From positions 14,867,902 to 14,931,901 of the forward strand of contig CM055076.1 of the NCBI GenBank assembly GCA_029204045.2: a DNA stretch of 64,000 bases. Reading direction: 5' to 3'. The notes beneath the pieces were generated by a model. It did not search any database and was not told where the DNA came from. It worked only from the letters and a program-made list of their open reading frames with translations. Shown here piece by piece: positions 30,863 to 40,633 of this stretch (its first letter is position 1; the number at the start of each line of letters is the position of its first letter). Source of the DNA: Tillandsia leiboldiana (lineage: Eukaryota > Streptophyta > Magnoliopsida > Poales > Bromeliaceae). A program made the translations under genes and the position numbers.

Positions 30863-33800
30863 CTACAAACCTTTCGGTTGAGCCACATAAACTTCCTCAT
30901 TTAAAAACCCATTTAGAAATGCGCTCTTAACGTCCATTTGAAATAATTTGATTTTAAAATGACAAGCAATAGCAAATAGTATACGAATGGACTCGAGTCT
31001 AGCTACAGGGGCGAAAGTTTCATCAAAGTCTATACCTTCTACTTGAGAGTAGCCTTGAGCAACTAATCGTGCCTTGTTCCTGATGATAGTACCATCCTCA
31101 TTTTTCTTGTTCTTGAAGATCCATTTGGTACCTATCACATTATGTTGCTTTGGAGGCTTCGTTAATTCCCAGACTTTGTTTCGCTCAAATTGATGGAGCT
31201 CTTCCTGCATTGCTTTAATCCAGTAGTCATCCTGAAGAGCTTCATCTATGTTCTTTGGTTCGATTAAAGATACGTAGCAAGCGAATCCACAAACCAACTG
31301 CCTCCGAGTTCTAACTCCTTCTTGTGGATCTCCAATGATGTTTGATTCCGGATGATCCTTGGAGATTTGTAACGTTTGTTGAAACGGAGTACTCGGAGGT
31401 ACATGAGATGATTCCTGCACATCAGATAAACTAGAAGAACCATTAGATGCATCATTAATATTGGAAGTATTATCATGAGAAGATGCACTAGCAGGAGAAT
31501 CATCATCTAGAGAGATATCGAGGGTAGATTTTCCAGATCCAAAGTGAAAAGCTTCATCTACTTTAACATTTATAGATTCTACGATCGTCTTAGATTCAAT
31601 GTTAAATACTCGATATGCTCTGCTATTCGTAGAATAACCCAAAAAGATCCCTTCATCACTTCGAGAGTCGAACTTTCCAAGATTTTCACGGTCACGTAAA
31701 ATGTAACATCGACTCCCGAAGATACGAAAGTATTTGATATCCGGTTTTCTACTAAACCACAGCTCATATGGTGTATTTAAAGTTCCTGGGCGCAAGTAAA
31801 CTCTATTAATGACATAGACAGCGGTGTTCACGGCTTCAGCCCAAAAATGTAGCGGTAAATTCCGGCTATGAAGCATCACACGCGCCATCTCTTGAACAAC
31901 CCTGTTTTTGCGCTCAACAACACCATTCTGCTGAGGTGTATAGGGTGCCGAGAATTCATGTTTAATGCCATTTGAAGTGCAAAAATCAATGAATTTTGAA
32001 TTTATGAATTCTCCACCTCTATCACTTCTAACACGAATGATCTTTTCATTCTTTTCAATCATAATACGATGGCAAATCTCATGAAAAGAGTCAAACGTAT
32101 CAGCTTTCTCTTTTAAAAATGCTACCCAAGAAAACCTAGAGAAATCATCAACCAATAAAAGAATGTACCATTTACCTCCCAAAGATGGTTGACGGGTCGG
32201 CCCCATTAAATCCATGTGCAAACGTTCCAAGGGCCGTTTTGTACCAACGTGGTTCAAGTTCTTGTGTGCAGTCCTAGACTGTTTTCCCTTTTGGCAACCA
32301 CCACACACAACGTTTTGTTTAAATAAAAGTTTTGGAACCCCCTTGACCACGTCCTTGTTTGAAATTCTAGTAAGTTCCTTAAAATTTAAGTGACCTAGCC
32401 TTTCATGCCAAAGAGTTTCATTATTCAAAGCGGCTAAGTTACAATTTTCAGAAAATTTATTAGGAACAACATAACAATTGTTTTCAGATCTAACCCCTTT
32501 TAAAAAGAAGACATGGTCCTTATCAGTTACAACGCATTCAACAGATGAAAAGTTAACTGAAAAACCATTGTCGCAAAGTTGACTTATGCTTATGAGGTTA
32601 GTCTTAAGGCCATCAACAAATAAGACGTTTTTCAAAATCGGGCCATCTGGAATAGCTACCGTCCCTTTTCCAACAATTTTGGAAGATCGACCGTCTCCGA
32701 AAACAACGTGTCCTCCGGAGATTTTCTCAAGATTTTGAAAACTATTTTTGTCACCGGTCATGTGACGGGAACACCCGCTATCCAGATACCAAGACGAACT
32801 ATCATATGCATGCAAGGAAACATTGGAAACAAGACAAGGGAAAATTTCACCTTTGCGCACCCAAACCCTTTTGGAGTGCGTCGGTAATGGTCGTGAAGTT
32901 ATATGCCTAGGTGAAGGCGTCTTGTTATAGCGATTGTTGTTCCTTGATGAAATCGTCTTGCGCGATGAACTACCAAGTCTCTTTTCATTTGAAAAGTTTT
33001 GCTTTGATTTCCGGGGAGGAGCCTTTTTGGTAGTTGTTGCAAGAGGTCCTTGAGATGAGCGTTCGACTCCCGTCTTGCAATATCTTCTTATGTGCCCTGA
33101 AACACCACAACGAAAACATACCTTAGATCTTGACGATCCCAAAGAGGATGAAGTAGGTTTGTTGTCGTTGTTTGTCTTGAATTCCGGTGTCGGAGGAGGA
33201 GATACCGACTGAGGCACAAAAATTGTCCCACTCGAACTTGGACTGTTTCCAGTTTGAGTGTATCCGAGGCCGAACCGATTTGATTGACCAAGACCAAGAA
33301 GTCTATCCAACTTACTCCTTCCTGAAGAGAATCGCTGTAAGTCATTCTTGAGTTGGAAAATGGTCTTTGTCATTTCCAGGTTATCCTGTCGAGCCTCGTT
33401 GTAGAGCTTTGAGAAGTGATTCGCGTTATCCACCAGATTTGTATGTTCCTTCTCAAGTTGCTCATTGGACTCTTGAAGGGAAACATTTGCTTTTATCAGG
33501 TTTTCCCTTTCCACTTCAAGAGCGTTTGAGAGAGAAGTCGCTCTTTTTGCTTCTTCTTCGAGATCATGCACTCTCCCTCTCAAACTCTTGTTTTGCTTAG
33601 CCACTTTCTTTGAATCCCTCAAAAGTCTGTGGTAGGCTAGAGCAAAATCTTCACCTTCCGAATCATCCGATTCATTGTCCGTTGCATTCTTTTCAACAGT
33701 GGAGTTGGACAACGACTCGGATGTACTTGCCATAAAGCACATGAAGGGTGAAGATACGGACGCGTGGAATGCGGTGGAGCTCTTTTCTTCATCACTCGAA

Positions 33801-34849
33801 GACGACTCATTTGACGTTGAGTTGTCATCCCAAGTGATGACTTGCATCGCCTTCTTCTTTGCCGGATACTTGTTAGGACACTCCGTTGCAATGTGGCCGT
33901 AGCCTCGACATTTGAAGCATTGTAGTTGTCCCTCTGAACTTTTCTTATCCTTTGAGAAGTTCTCTTGCTTTCTTGACTTGTAACTTGAAGTACCCTTGCC
34001 TTTGTTCGACTTTCCGAAGAATGGAGATTTACTTGAATTACCCCTTCGAAAGTTGCGGCGAAACTTCCTTGTCAAGAGAGCGAGCTGCTTCTCAAATTCC
34101 TCCATAGAAAGGTTCTCGTCATCGTCTGAGGAGGATGTATCCGCGTCTTCTTCCTTAGTTGTTTTCAACGCATAACCTGAAGACTTAGAAGTGGATGCCT
34201 TTCCAGAAGAATTGTTAGTAGTAAATGTCATTTCATAAGTTTGTAATGAACCAACTAATTCTTCTACACGTATTTCGTCCGGGTGTTTAATAGTTTCAAT
34301 GGCAGTAACCTTTGGGCGAAATCGTTCAGGAAGAGTTCTTAAGATTTTTCTTACAATCTTAAATTCTGGAATCTTCTCTCCCAGATTAGCACATGAGTTT
34401 ACGATGTCTTGCAATCGTGTATAGTAGTCCGTGAAAGATTCATTTTCTGCCATTAAGATAGAGTCAAACTTGCTCGTAAGCATTTGCAGTTTCTGAATCT
34501 TCACGAGGTTAGTTCCCTCATGTGTAACCTGAAGAACATCCCAGATTTCTTTCGCAGTCTCACATGCCGAGACGCGAGAGAATTCAGTTTGAGATAAGGC
34601 ATTAAAAATAGCATTAATCCCCTTGCTATTGTAAGAAGATGAATCTAACTCTTCCTTGGTCCATTTCGACCTAGGTTTTAAGGTGCGAACATCACCAATA
34701 AATTCAGTTGGATTAGACCATCCTAATTCAATTGATTGCCACACCCGTTCGTCGATGGAAATTAAAAAGGCTTTCATCCGTACTTTCCAGTACGCATAAT
34801 TTGTTCCATCGAAGAACGGGGGTCGGTTGATGTTTCCACCTTCAACCAT
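30863..34849 (-). CDS. Element B gag-protease-integrase-RT polyprotein, 5' part
   Basis: 1328 aa, open from MVEGGNINRPP. Gag (UBN2/DUF4219 type) covers about 1-230. CCHC knuckles are CFKCRGYGHIATEC (about 312) and CFRCGVSGHIRRYC (about 578), with a coiled coil between. Protease has WYLDSGCSRHMTG (about 685). The GAG-pre-integrase zinc region has HERLGHLNF (about 814) and CGGCQKGKQ. The integrase core D,D,E is seen in HMDLMGP, RSDRGGEF and NGVVERKNR (about 878-980). RT starts with GTKWIFKNKKNEDG (about 1233) and FDETFAPVARLES. It stops at 30863 only because of a one-base frame change at 30867-30869. Gag and pol share one frame, as in Sireviruses. Confidence 0.95.
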   Translation of the reverse strand: MVEGGNINRPPFFDGTNYAYWKVRMKAFLISIDERVWQSIELGWSNPTEFIGDVRTLKPRSKWTKEELDSSSYNSKGINAIFNALSQTEFSRVSACETAKEIWDVLQVTHEGTNLVKIQKLQMLTSKFDSILMAENESFTDYYTRLQDIVNSCANLGEKIPEFKIVRKILRTLPERFRPKVTAIETIKHPDEIRVEELVGSLQTYEMTFTTNNSSGKASTSKSSGYALKTTKEEDADTSSSDDDENLSMEEFEKQLALLTRKFRRNFRRGNSSKSPFFGKSNKGKGTSSYKSRKQENFSKDKKSSEGQLQCFKCRGYGHIATECPNKYPAKKKAMQVITWDDNSTSNESSSSDEEKSSTAFHASVSSPFMCFMASTSESLSNSTVEKNATDNESDDSEGEDFALAYHRLLRDSKKVAKQNKSLRGRVHDLEEEAKRATSLSNALEVERENLIKANVSLQESNEQLEKEHTNLVDNANHFSKLYNEARQDNLEMTKTIFQLKNDLQRFSSGRSKLDRLLGLGQSNRFGLGYTQTGNSPSSSGTIFVPQSVSPPPTPEFKTNNDNKPTSSSLGSSRSKVCFRCGVSGHIRRYCKTGVERSSQGPLATTTKKAPPRKSKQNFSNEKRLGSSSRKTISSRNNNRYNKTPSPRHITSRPLPTHSKRVWVRKGEIFPCLVSNVSLHAYDSSSWYLDSGCSRHMTGDKNSFQNLEKISGGHVVFGDGRSSKIVGKGTVAIPDGPILKNVLFVDGLKTNLISISQLCDNGFSVNFSSVECVVTDKDHVFFLKGVRSENNCYVVPNKFSENCNLAALNNETLWHERLGHLNFKELTRISNKDVVKGVPKLLFKQNVVCGGCQKGKQSRTAHKNLNHVGTKRPLERLHMDLMGPTRQPSLGGKWYILLLVDDFSRFSWVAFLKEKADTFDSFHEICHRIMIEKNEKIIRVRSDRGGEFINSKFIDFCTSNGIKHEFSAPYTPQQNGVVERKNRVVQEMARVMLHSRNLPLHFWAEAVNTAVYVINRVYLRPGTLNTPYELWFSRKPDIKYFRIFGSRCYILRDRENLGKFDSRSDEGIFLGYSTNSRAYRVFNIESKTIVESINVKVDEAFHFGSGKSTLDISLDDDSPASASSHDNTSNINDASNGSSSLSDVQESSHVPPSTPFQQTLQISKDHPESNIIGDPQEGVRTRRQLVCGFACYVSLIEPKNIDEALQDDYWIKAMQEELHQFERNKVWELTKPPKQHNVIGTKWIFKNKKNEDGTIIRNKARLVAQGYSQVEGIDFDETFAPVARLESIRILFAIACHFKIKLFQMDVKSAFLNGFLNEEVYVAQPKGL

Positions 34850-34868
34850 TGTTTACAACCCTATTCCC

Positions 34869-34880
34869 GCTCTGATACCA
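34869..34880 (-). other. Primer binding site of element B
   Basis: The complement of TGGTATCAGAGC, two bases inside the 5' LTR. It matches the 3' end of plant initiator tRNA-Met. Confidence 0.9.
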
Positions 34881-35184
34881 CTTGTTGGGTTATATGTAAT
34901 AAGGATCTAAATAGGGGAAAAAACACCTAGAGGGGGGTGAATAGGTGTAAACGTATAAACACTCAAAAATCGTTGCGATAAAAAATCCAATGCGGAAATA
35001 AAAATAATACGCAAGATTTTTACGTGGAAAACTCCATCACCGGAGTAAAAAACCACGGGACCGATAACACGGCAGAAATCCACTAGAATTAAAACACGTA
35101 CAAGGTGATTTACCGTACACACTTACGACTCAACCTTTTCCATACGCTCCTAGAGGATCTTCTCCGCTCGCTCCGCGACGCTTC

Positions 35185-35361
35185 TCGAATCCACGATCTG
35201 CGCCCAACGCCGAATCCACGGCGTCCAACGTCGAATCCACGACGTCCGACCGAATCCACGGTCTTCACCCAATAGCACCCTTCGAATCCACGAACGTGCC
35301 TCGCTCCGAATCCACGAGAGCGGTTGAACCTTGAATCCACAAGGACACGCGAATCCACGCG
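35185..35361 (-). other. Eight-hairpin array, element B 5' LTR
   Basis: Plus-strand loops read AATCCA (TGGATT in sense). Stems are at 35185-35196, 35207-35224 (ACGCCG), 35228-35245 (ACGTCG), 35248-35263 (GACCG), 35281-35294 (TTCG), about 35304-35322 (bulged), 35329-35344 (CCTTG) and 35348-35361 (CGCG). Seven pair perfectly with different arm sequences. Confidence 0.8.
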
Positions 35362-35407
35362 CCGATTTTTGGGGTAAATCGTTGTTTTTGGGTGGTGATG
35401 ATCCGCC

Positions 35408-35505
35408 GAATACTTAGATCAAAGATAGATCGGAAATACCATCTAAGTATTCATTAGTTTGATTCAACTCAAGATGTGAGTATGAAAACCTAGAATCAAA
35501 CTAAT
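35408..35505 (-). other. Two long stem-loops in the leader of element B
   Basis: GAATACTTAGAT (35408-35419) pairs with 35441-35452, and ATTAGTTTGATT (35453-35464) with 35494-35505. Both are perfect 12-bp stems. Their order relative to TATA and the hairpin array matches the E0 LTR, but the stem sequences are unrelated. Confidence 0.8.
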
Positions 35506-36223
35506 CAATATAGATGAAGAAACATAGAGTGTTCTCTAATGATTTCCTTTCTTCTCTATATGTGGATCTAGAGCCGTAAAAGATGATATATGAAAATGAC
35601 GGCTATGTCGATTAACCCTAGAAAAAGAGTCATAGGGTTTATTTATAGGTTAGAAACCCTAGGAAGGAGATAAGAATCAAAAACCTAACATTTCTGGAAA
35701 TTTTACCGACGGCGATCCGGATCGGATTAGCTGTGATCCGGATCGTCGTAACGAGTCAGGCAATTCCAGAAAAACGAAGGTTCGGGATCCGGATCGAAGT
35801 GCTTGATCCGGATCGTTCATACAGTTCACCAAACATCAACGTTCGGGATCCGGATTGCGAAGCCTGATCCGGATCGTTCAAGGAAGATAGTAAACTCAGT
35901 GTTCGGGATCCGGATCAAGAGAGGCTACGATCCGGATTGAACTGGTGTATGAACGAACCACCTTCGGGATCCGGATCGAACAACCTGATCCGGATCCTGA
36001 ACATGTCCCAAGTCCAGTTTTTGATTTTTATGCAATGAAAGATTCTTCCAAGTGTTTCTACACTACAAGAAGTATTCGGATCACACAAAATCTTTAGTTA
36101 AACATACCTGATCCTTTTGAATTCTTCTTTCTTGAGATTGAGTTAAATGATCCAACTTTCTTCACCTTCAATCTTCAAGAGTTGAGACTTTCACGAAACT
36201 ACGCCAACTCAAATTCCGTAACA

Positions 36224-37506
36224 GTGTGATCTTAAGATGCTTAACCTATCTCGGTTGTGTGAGTTCTTTGTGATAAACATGAGACAACCGATTGACTAAA
36301 ATTTGGGATTTAATTCTTTCACATAAGAGATTGTATTTTTTCTTACAAGGGTAATGAAATGAATTGCAAAAGATGTGGAAAGAGTTACATCCGAAAGGAG
36401 TGTGAAAACTACCACCACATGTTGGAAAGAGCTGCCACCCCGGTCGTCCGGTTTCTGTGTGAAGCTACCACATGTTTTGGATGCTAGAAAAATATTTTTG
36501 AAATTTTTTAGATGAAGCATTCGGAGATTTAAATTCAGAGTTCTTATTTTGAACAATCTCCTGGTTGGTATAAGGTGGGATAGTTGAAAGATGCTCAAAG
36601 AGCCACCCTTAGGTATTTTAGTGCATATCTCAATTTAGAAGGGTAAAATTCAAAATTGATGTCATTTGGAAATCTCTGTAAGTCATCTTTGTAAATCCGT
36701 TACATCTTGATAGACTTTGGATCTCAAGATTATTTTTGATGACTTGTGTTTGACGTATATAATATGAAAAATGGTTTATAATGTCTTATCTTTGTTTTTC
36801 ATGATTTCGGAGTAAATCTTTTTAATTTTTGTAAAATTAATTGGATTGAATGACATCTATGTGATCTCACTATTTTCAAGCACTTAAATTATTTTCTTGA
36901 TGGCACGCAAATCGGTATTTGAAAGATTTCAAAATTTGGATTTGTTTCAAGAATTTTTGTGATTTTTGCCTTCGAGGACCGGTACGAAATCTGTGTTTTT
37001 GTTATATACCGGAACTGAGCTTTTATCTCTCTTTCTCTATGAACTAATGTTGTTAGTGATTTCTTTTTGCCTATATTCATTGTTTGACAATTTGTGACAA
37101 AAAGGGGGAGAACAGAAATAAGGGGAGAACAGAGATAGGGGGAGAACAGAGATGCTCAAGAAAGGGGGAGATAAAGAAAGGAGATGATGAAAAAGGAGCC
37201 GAAAAACAAAAAGAACCAAAAGGACGAATCAAATGTAGGATTTACATTTAATTTCTAACGACTAACGTTTGATTTTGTTTGGAGTTTTGTTTTGCAGGAA
37301 TTACATCACTTTAAGACTCCAAGTCCTAAGTCATAGAGTTTGTTCTAAGACTGGTTCAAATGTAATTTTTGTTTATTGGATCTTTCACGCAAAGAAAGTC
37401 AATGTTTTGGTGATGACATTGAGTTTCGATTTTTTGGTTTAAGATGAGTGTCTTGAGCGTTTTATGTATTTTTGGGTTTTGTCACGAAATTGCCAAAGGG
37501 GGAGAT
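36224..37506 (+). other. E0 non-coding 3' region, right of element B
   Basis: Starts with the GTGTG target duplication (36224-36228). It continues the E0 internal sequence: the conserved block (36360-36610), four GGGGAGA motifs (37101-37170) and the terminal polypurine tract (37495-37506). No ORF of note. Confidence 0.85.
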
Positions 37507-38687
37507 TGTTACGGCTTTTTGTGTTGGCATATTTCGTGAGTTGAGTCGGAGTCTTGAAGTAATCAAATTGTCAATCAGCAATTGAAGACTCAGAGAAGAT
37601 TCAACAAGATCTCAAGTTGACACTCAGTGTTTTGAGTCTTGAAGATTGAAGTTGAAGAATTGTGGATCATATACATCAATCTTAAAGAAAATGGATTCGG
37701 ATTGATCAGGTACGTTTAACTAAATAATTTTGGTGATCCGAATACATTTGTGTAGTTTAGAAACACTTGGATAAGTTTTCATTGCTTAAAAATCAAAAAC
37801 TGGACAAATTGGATGTTCAGAGTCCAGTTCAGAATTTCTGATCCTGAACCGATCCGGATTAGAATTCCGATCCGGATCAGAATTCCGATCCGGATCCCGA
37901 ACCTTGTTTTTTCAGGAATTGCTTAAAAAAAGACGACAGTCCGGATCGCCCAAATCCGATCCGGATCGTCGTGCGGGAAAATTTCTGTTAAGTCAGTTTT
38001 TGATGCTTATCTCTTTCCAAAGGTTTCTAAACTATAAATAGACACTTAGGGTTTCTCAAGAACTACCGATTAATTTATAAAACACTTGAGAGCAACCCTA
38101 GAGGCTAGGTTTTTATCGTTCTTCTTTATAGCCTCTTTTAGGTCAATTCGACGGTTCTTCCAAGATCTATCTTTTGTCGAATTGATCTAATCTTTGCTTA
38201 GAGATTTCTTCTACGGTTCCTCAATAAGAATCTAAGCAAAGGATCACCATCGAAGCCAATATTCTTACCGGCTGAGTTTGCGTCGTGGATTCGACGTGGC
38301 ATCGTGGATTCGGTGTGCTAAAGGCGTTTCGTGGATTCGAAACGTGTGCTCGTGGATTCGAGTGGCGTTCGTGGATTCGAACGTGTGCAGTGCACGTGCA
38401 ATCGGTGAGCGCAAGGTCCGAAGAAGTTGAAGGAGGGGTTTGAGTCCGTAGAGTCGGTAATCACCTTGTTATTCTTCTTTTCTTAGTGGATTGTTATTGC
38501 GTGTTGGTCCCGTGGTTTTTCTCCTGGATTGGAGTTTCCACGTAAATCTCGGTGTGCTGTTTTTATTTTTCGCATTGGTTTTTATTTTGCACTGAGATTG
38601 AGTTTTTAAGTATTACACCTATTCACCCCCCCTCTAGTTGTTTGATAGTACCTATTTAGATCCGTGTGGAATATATAAAAACCTACA
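37507..38687 (+). mobile_element. E0 3' LTR
   Basis: TGTTACGG to AAACCTACA, 1181 bp. It is the partner of 7723-8886 by sequence and by the AGTGT duplication at 38688-38692. It differs by scattered substitutions and an extra 18-bp AGAATTCCGATCCGGATC unit near 37863. The hairpin array is at about 38279-38385. Confidence 0.93.
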
Positions 38688-38692
38688 AGTGT
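38688..38692. repeat. Right target-site duplication AGTGT of E0
   Basis: Identical to 7718-7722. Confidence 0.9.
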
Positions 38693-39069
38693 CGTGTGGG
38701 CACTGATTTCAAAACTTGTGGATTTATCCTTTCAAGCAAGGTGGCTGCTTAAAAGAGTTTGCGAAAATGTTTTGTAAAACCGGGTGTCGAGTGGACACCG
38801 ACTTCCAAACCTATGGGTTTATGCTGTAGTTTCAATATGATAAATGTGACTAGATGGTTAAGTGTAATCTCTCCTCGTTGTCGTTCATTGTTTTCATGGT
38901 TAAAGTGTTTGTCGTGCTCGGAACGCCGTGCATGTACAAAGGAGGCTCCGCCCGTTTGGGTAGTGAATTTGTATATGTGGCGGGTCTGGTGCGCACCGGA
39001 GGCGAAGTTTATTTAAGAAAAAAAAAATGGATACGTTTATCGCTCTTTTAGAACCTCCGGGGCGTGACA
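38693..39069 (+). mobile_element. Element G 3' LTR, terminal part
   Basis: Continues G's LTR after the E0 insertion. It ends CCTCCGGGGCGTGACA at 39069, a typical Tekay-type LTR terminus. Short ORFs here are not supported as genes. Confidence 0.65.
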
Positions 39070-40633
39070 TTTACATTCTTTTTCCCTCATAATACATAGT
39101 TCACTCAGATATAATATAAAAGGGATACATCTGCTATACCCTCTAGATCTCTATACTGCTGGGCCCTTGCCCCTGTCGCATGCCTCGCCGGTCGTACCTG
39201 TACATAAAAAAATGGTCACCCAAGGGTGTGAGAACTACTTAAAGTTCCTTGTGGGTTCAACCACCGAGAAGGAATGTTCTACACCACTTGGTCCAATGGA
39301 ACCAGGATAGCAAGATAATCCATGCTAAAATAATTGCAAATGCTAACAAATATCTTCGTATGCATGTATGAATATATCTACACTATTTGTGTATGTTCCT
39401 TGTCTCATTATTATCAGTCCTGCCACTCTGGGGCGTGCTACGTGGCGGGGCGCCACATGGCGCCCCGCGAGTGGCCAGCGCCACCCGCTCCCGCTCCTTG
39501 TCGGGCCACGCGGCGCGGGGCGGTTGGCCGCGCCCCGCTGCCGCGTGTTCGGGGTCACGTGTCGTGCTCGGAATGAACCGGGCACGGACTACGGTGTCCC
39601 GTGTTCGGCGACCGGTTGTTCCGGGCGCCCGAAAGTGTACCCCAAAGGGGTTCCCCCCACCCCCCCCATTTCTTGGCTATAAATAGGACTTTCCCCTTTG
39701 TTTTTGGGCTTTTCCCGAGCTCTTATGTGAATGAGCCCTTAAGCAAAGTTGATCTCCATCTTGTGTTGCATCCCTTGAAGGAGTTTCAAAATTTTTTGAG
39801 ATCTCGACATCGGCGACTTCTGCGATTCGGCACACTGCGGCGTTCTTCTTCCGGTGTTCTTTTCCGTTGCGTTTCGGTCCGTGGGCTTCCCTGGGCTACC
39901 CCGAGGGACTTTTTGAAAAATTCTTGTGGCATTTTCTTCACGACAGGTAGGGCTACACTTTTTTGTATTTACCACTTCCGCCCGTTTTGAGGTTTTACTA
40001 GGTTTTCTGGAGCTTCTTTAAACCCCCTTTTTCTGTGGTGATTTTTGGATAGCGGTGGAGTAATCATGGATTTTCTCGGCCTACGAGTATCGGAATGAGG
40101 CATATAAATACTCGATTCATATCTACGCGTCGCAAGGAACATCATCGTGATTTTTCTAGATTTTTTTGAGGTTATCCCGAAGGTGAAAATCCTACTTTTC
40201 TGGGCAGATTACTGCAGAACTATGTTTTTGGGAGTTTCGCGCTTACCGCGATGTTTAATTTGTATCTTGGCCCACTGGTGTCGGAACGGGACGTGCGAGT
40301 ACTCGATCTTCATCTACTCGTCGCGACGATCGCAGCAGTGATTTTTCTAGAATTTTTGGAGTTCATCTCGTAGGTGAAAATTTACCTTTTTCTGGACTGT
40401 TGCGCGGACAGCGGCTATGGGTAAAATTACGAGATTAATTGTGCACCATTTTGGGTATTTTTGTAGGGTTTGCGGTGAGCCGGGGTTTTCTTTGTGAGTG
40501 AGCGAGCTTGGATTTGTGCTTCGCATTGGAGGTGGGTGATTGTTGAGGACCTCATATTTTGACTTACTCACTAGGAATATTAGAGTGATCGCCGTTGTTG
40601 AATTCCGATTAGTACATTGTGGGTAATATGCAT
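39070..40633 (+). other. Flank of G: LTR-like promoter region of an unidentified element
   Basis: GC-rich U3-like stretch with GGCGCCAC repeats (39430-39560), CCGGGCGCCCG palindrome at 39621-39631, TATA box at 39677-39686, then a leader with a splice-donor-like ACAGGTAGGG (39944). An imperfect duplication of about 115 bp follows (40088-40203 and 40281-40396). It ends at the TGCAT duplication of element C (40629-40633) and resumes at 51875. I recognise no coding region. Confidence 0.5.
39677..39686 (+). promoter_or_regulatory. TATA box of the unidentified LTR-like region
   Basis: CTATAAATAG, about 46 bp after the palindrome CCGGGCGCCCG. Arranged like the antisense LTR at 408-467. Confidence 0.5.

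Larger units (their letters stand above)
24546..36223 (-). mobile_element. Element B: near-intact autonomous Sirevirus (Ty1/copia)
   Basis: 11,678 bp, flanked by GTGTG (24541-24545 and 36224-36228). Both LTRs are 1341 bp and differ at only about four positions that I could find, so the insertion is young. In sense order it has: 5' LTR, tRNA-Met primer site, gag-protease-integrase-RT-RNase H, a conserved non-coding block, an internal promoter and leader intron, the env-like ORF, a polypurine tract and the 3' LTR. One missing A in a short A-run (30867-30869) splits the polyprotein frame. The partial copy at 53994-59099 has the longer run, so this may be a sequencing error. Confidence 0.93.
34883..36223 (-). 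mobile_element. Element B 5' LTR
   Basis: 1341 bp, the same length as the 3' LTR. It has paired palindromes (35715-36000), a TATA complement (about 35638-35648) and two perfect 12-bp stems: 35408-35419 with 35441-35452, and 35453-35464 with 35494-35505. An eight-hairpin array is at 35185-35361 and the CACCTATTCACCCCCC end motif is near 34935. Confidence 0.95.
7723..38687 (+). mobile_element. Element E0: gag-only Sirevirus-like element with nested insertions
   Basis: It is bounded by the LTRs 7723-8886 and 37507-38687 and by AGTGT duplications, and sits in the 3' LTR of element G. Its own internal sequence is a gag ORF followed by about 1.6 kb of non-coding DNA, with no pol. Into it went a related gag-only element E1 (3' LTR at 12540-13934, flanked by gag sequence) and the autonomous minus-strand element B (24546-36223). 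The span also contains an assembly gap with about 9.6 kb repeated on both sides, so the true length is shorter. The LTRs differ at roughly 15-20 positions by eye, more than B's, as expected for an older host element. Confidence 0.85.
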
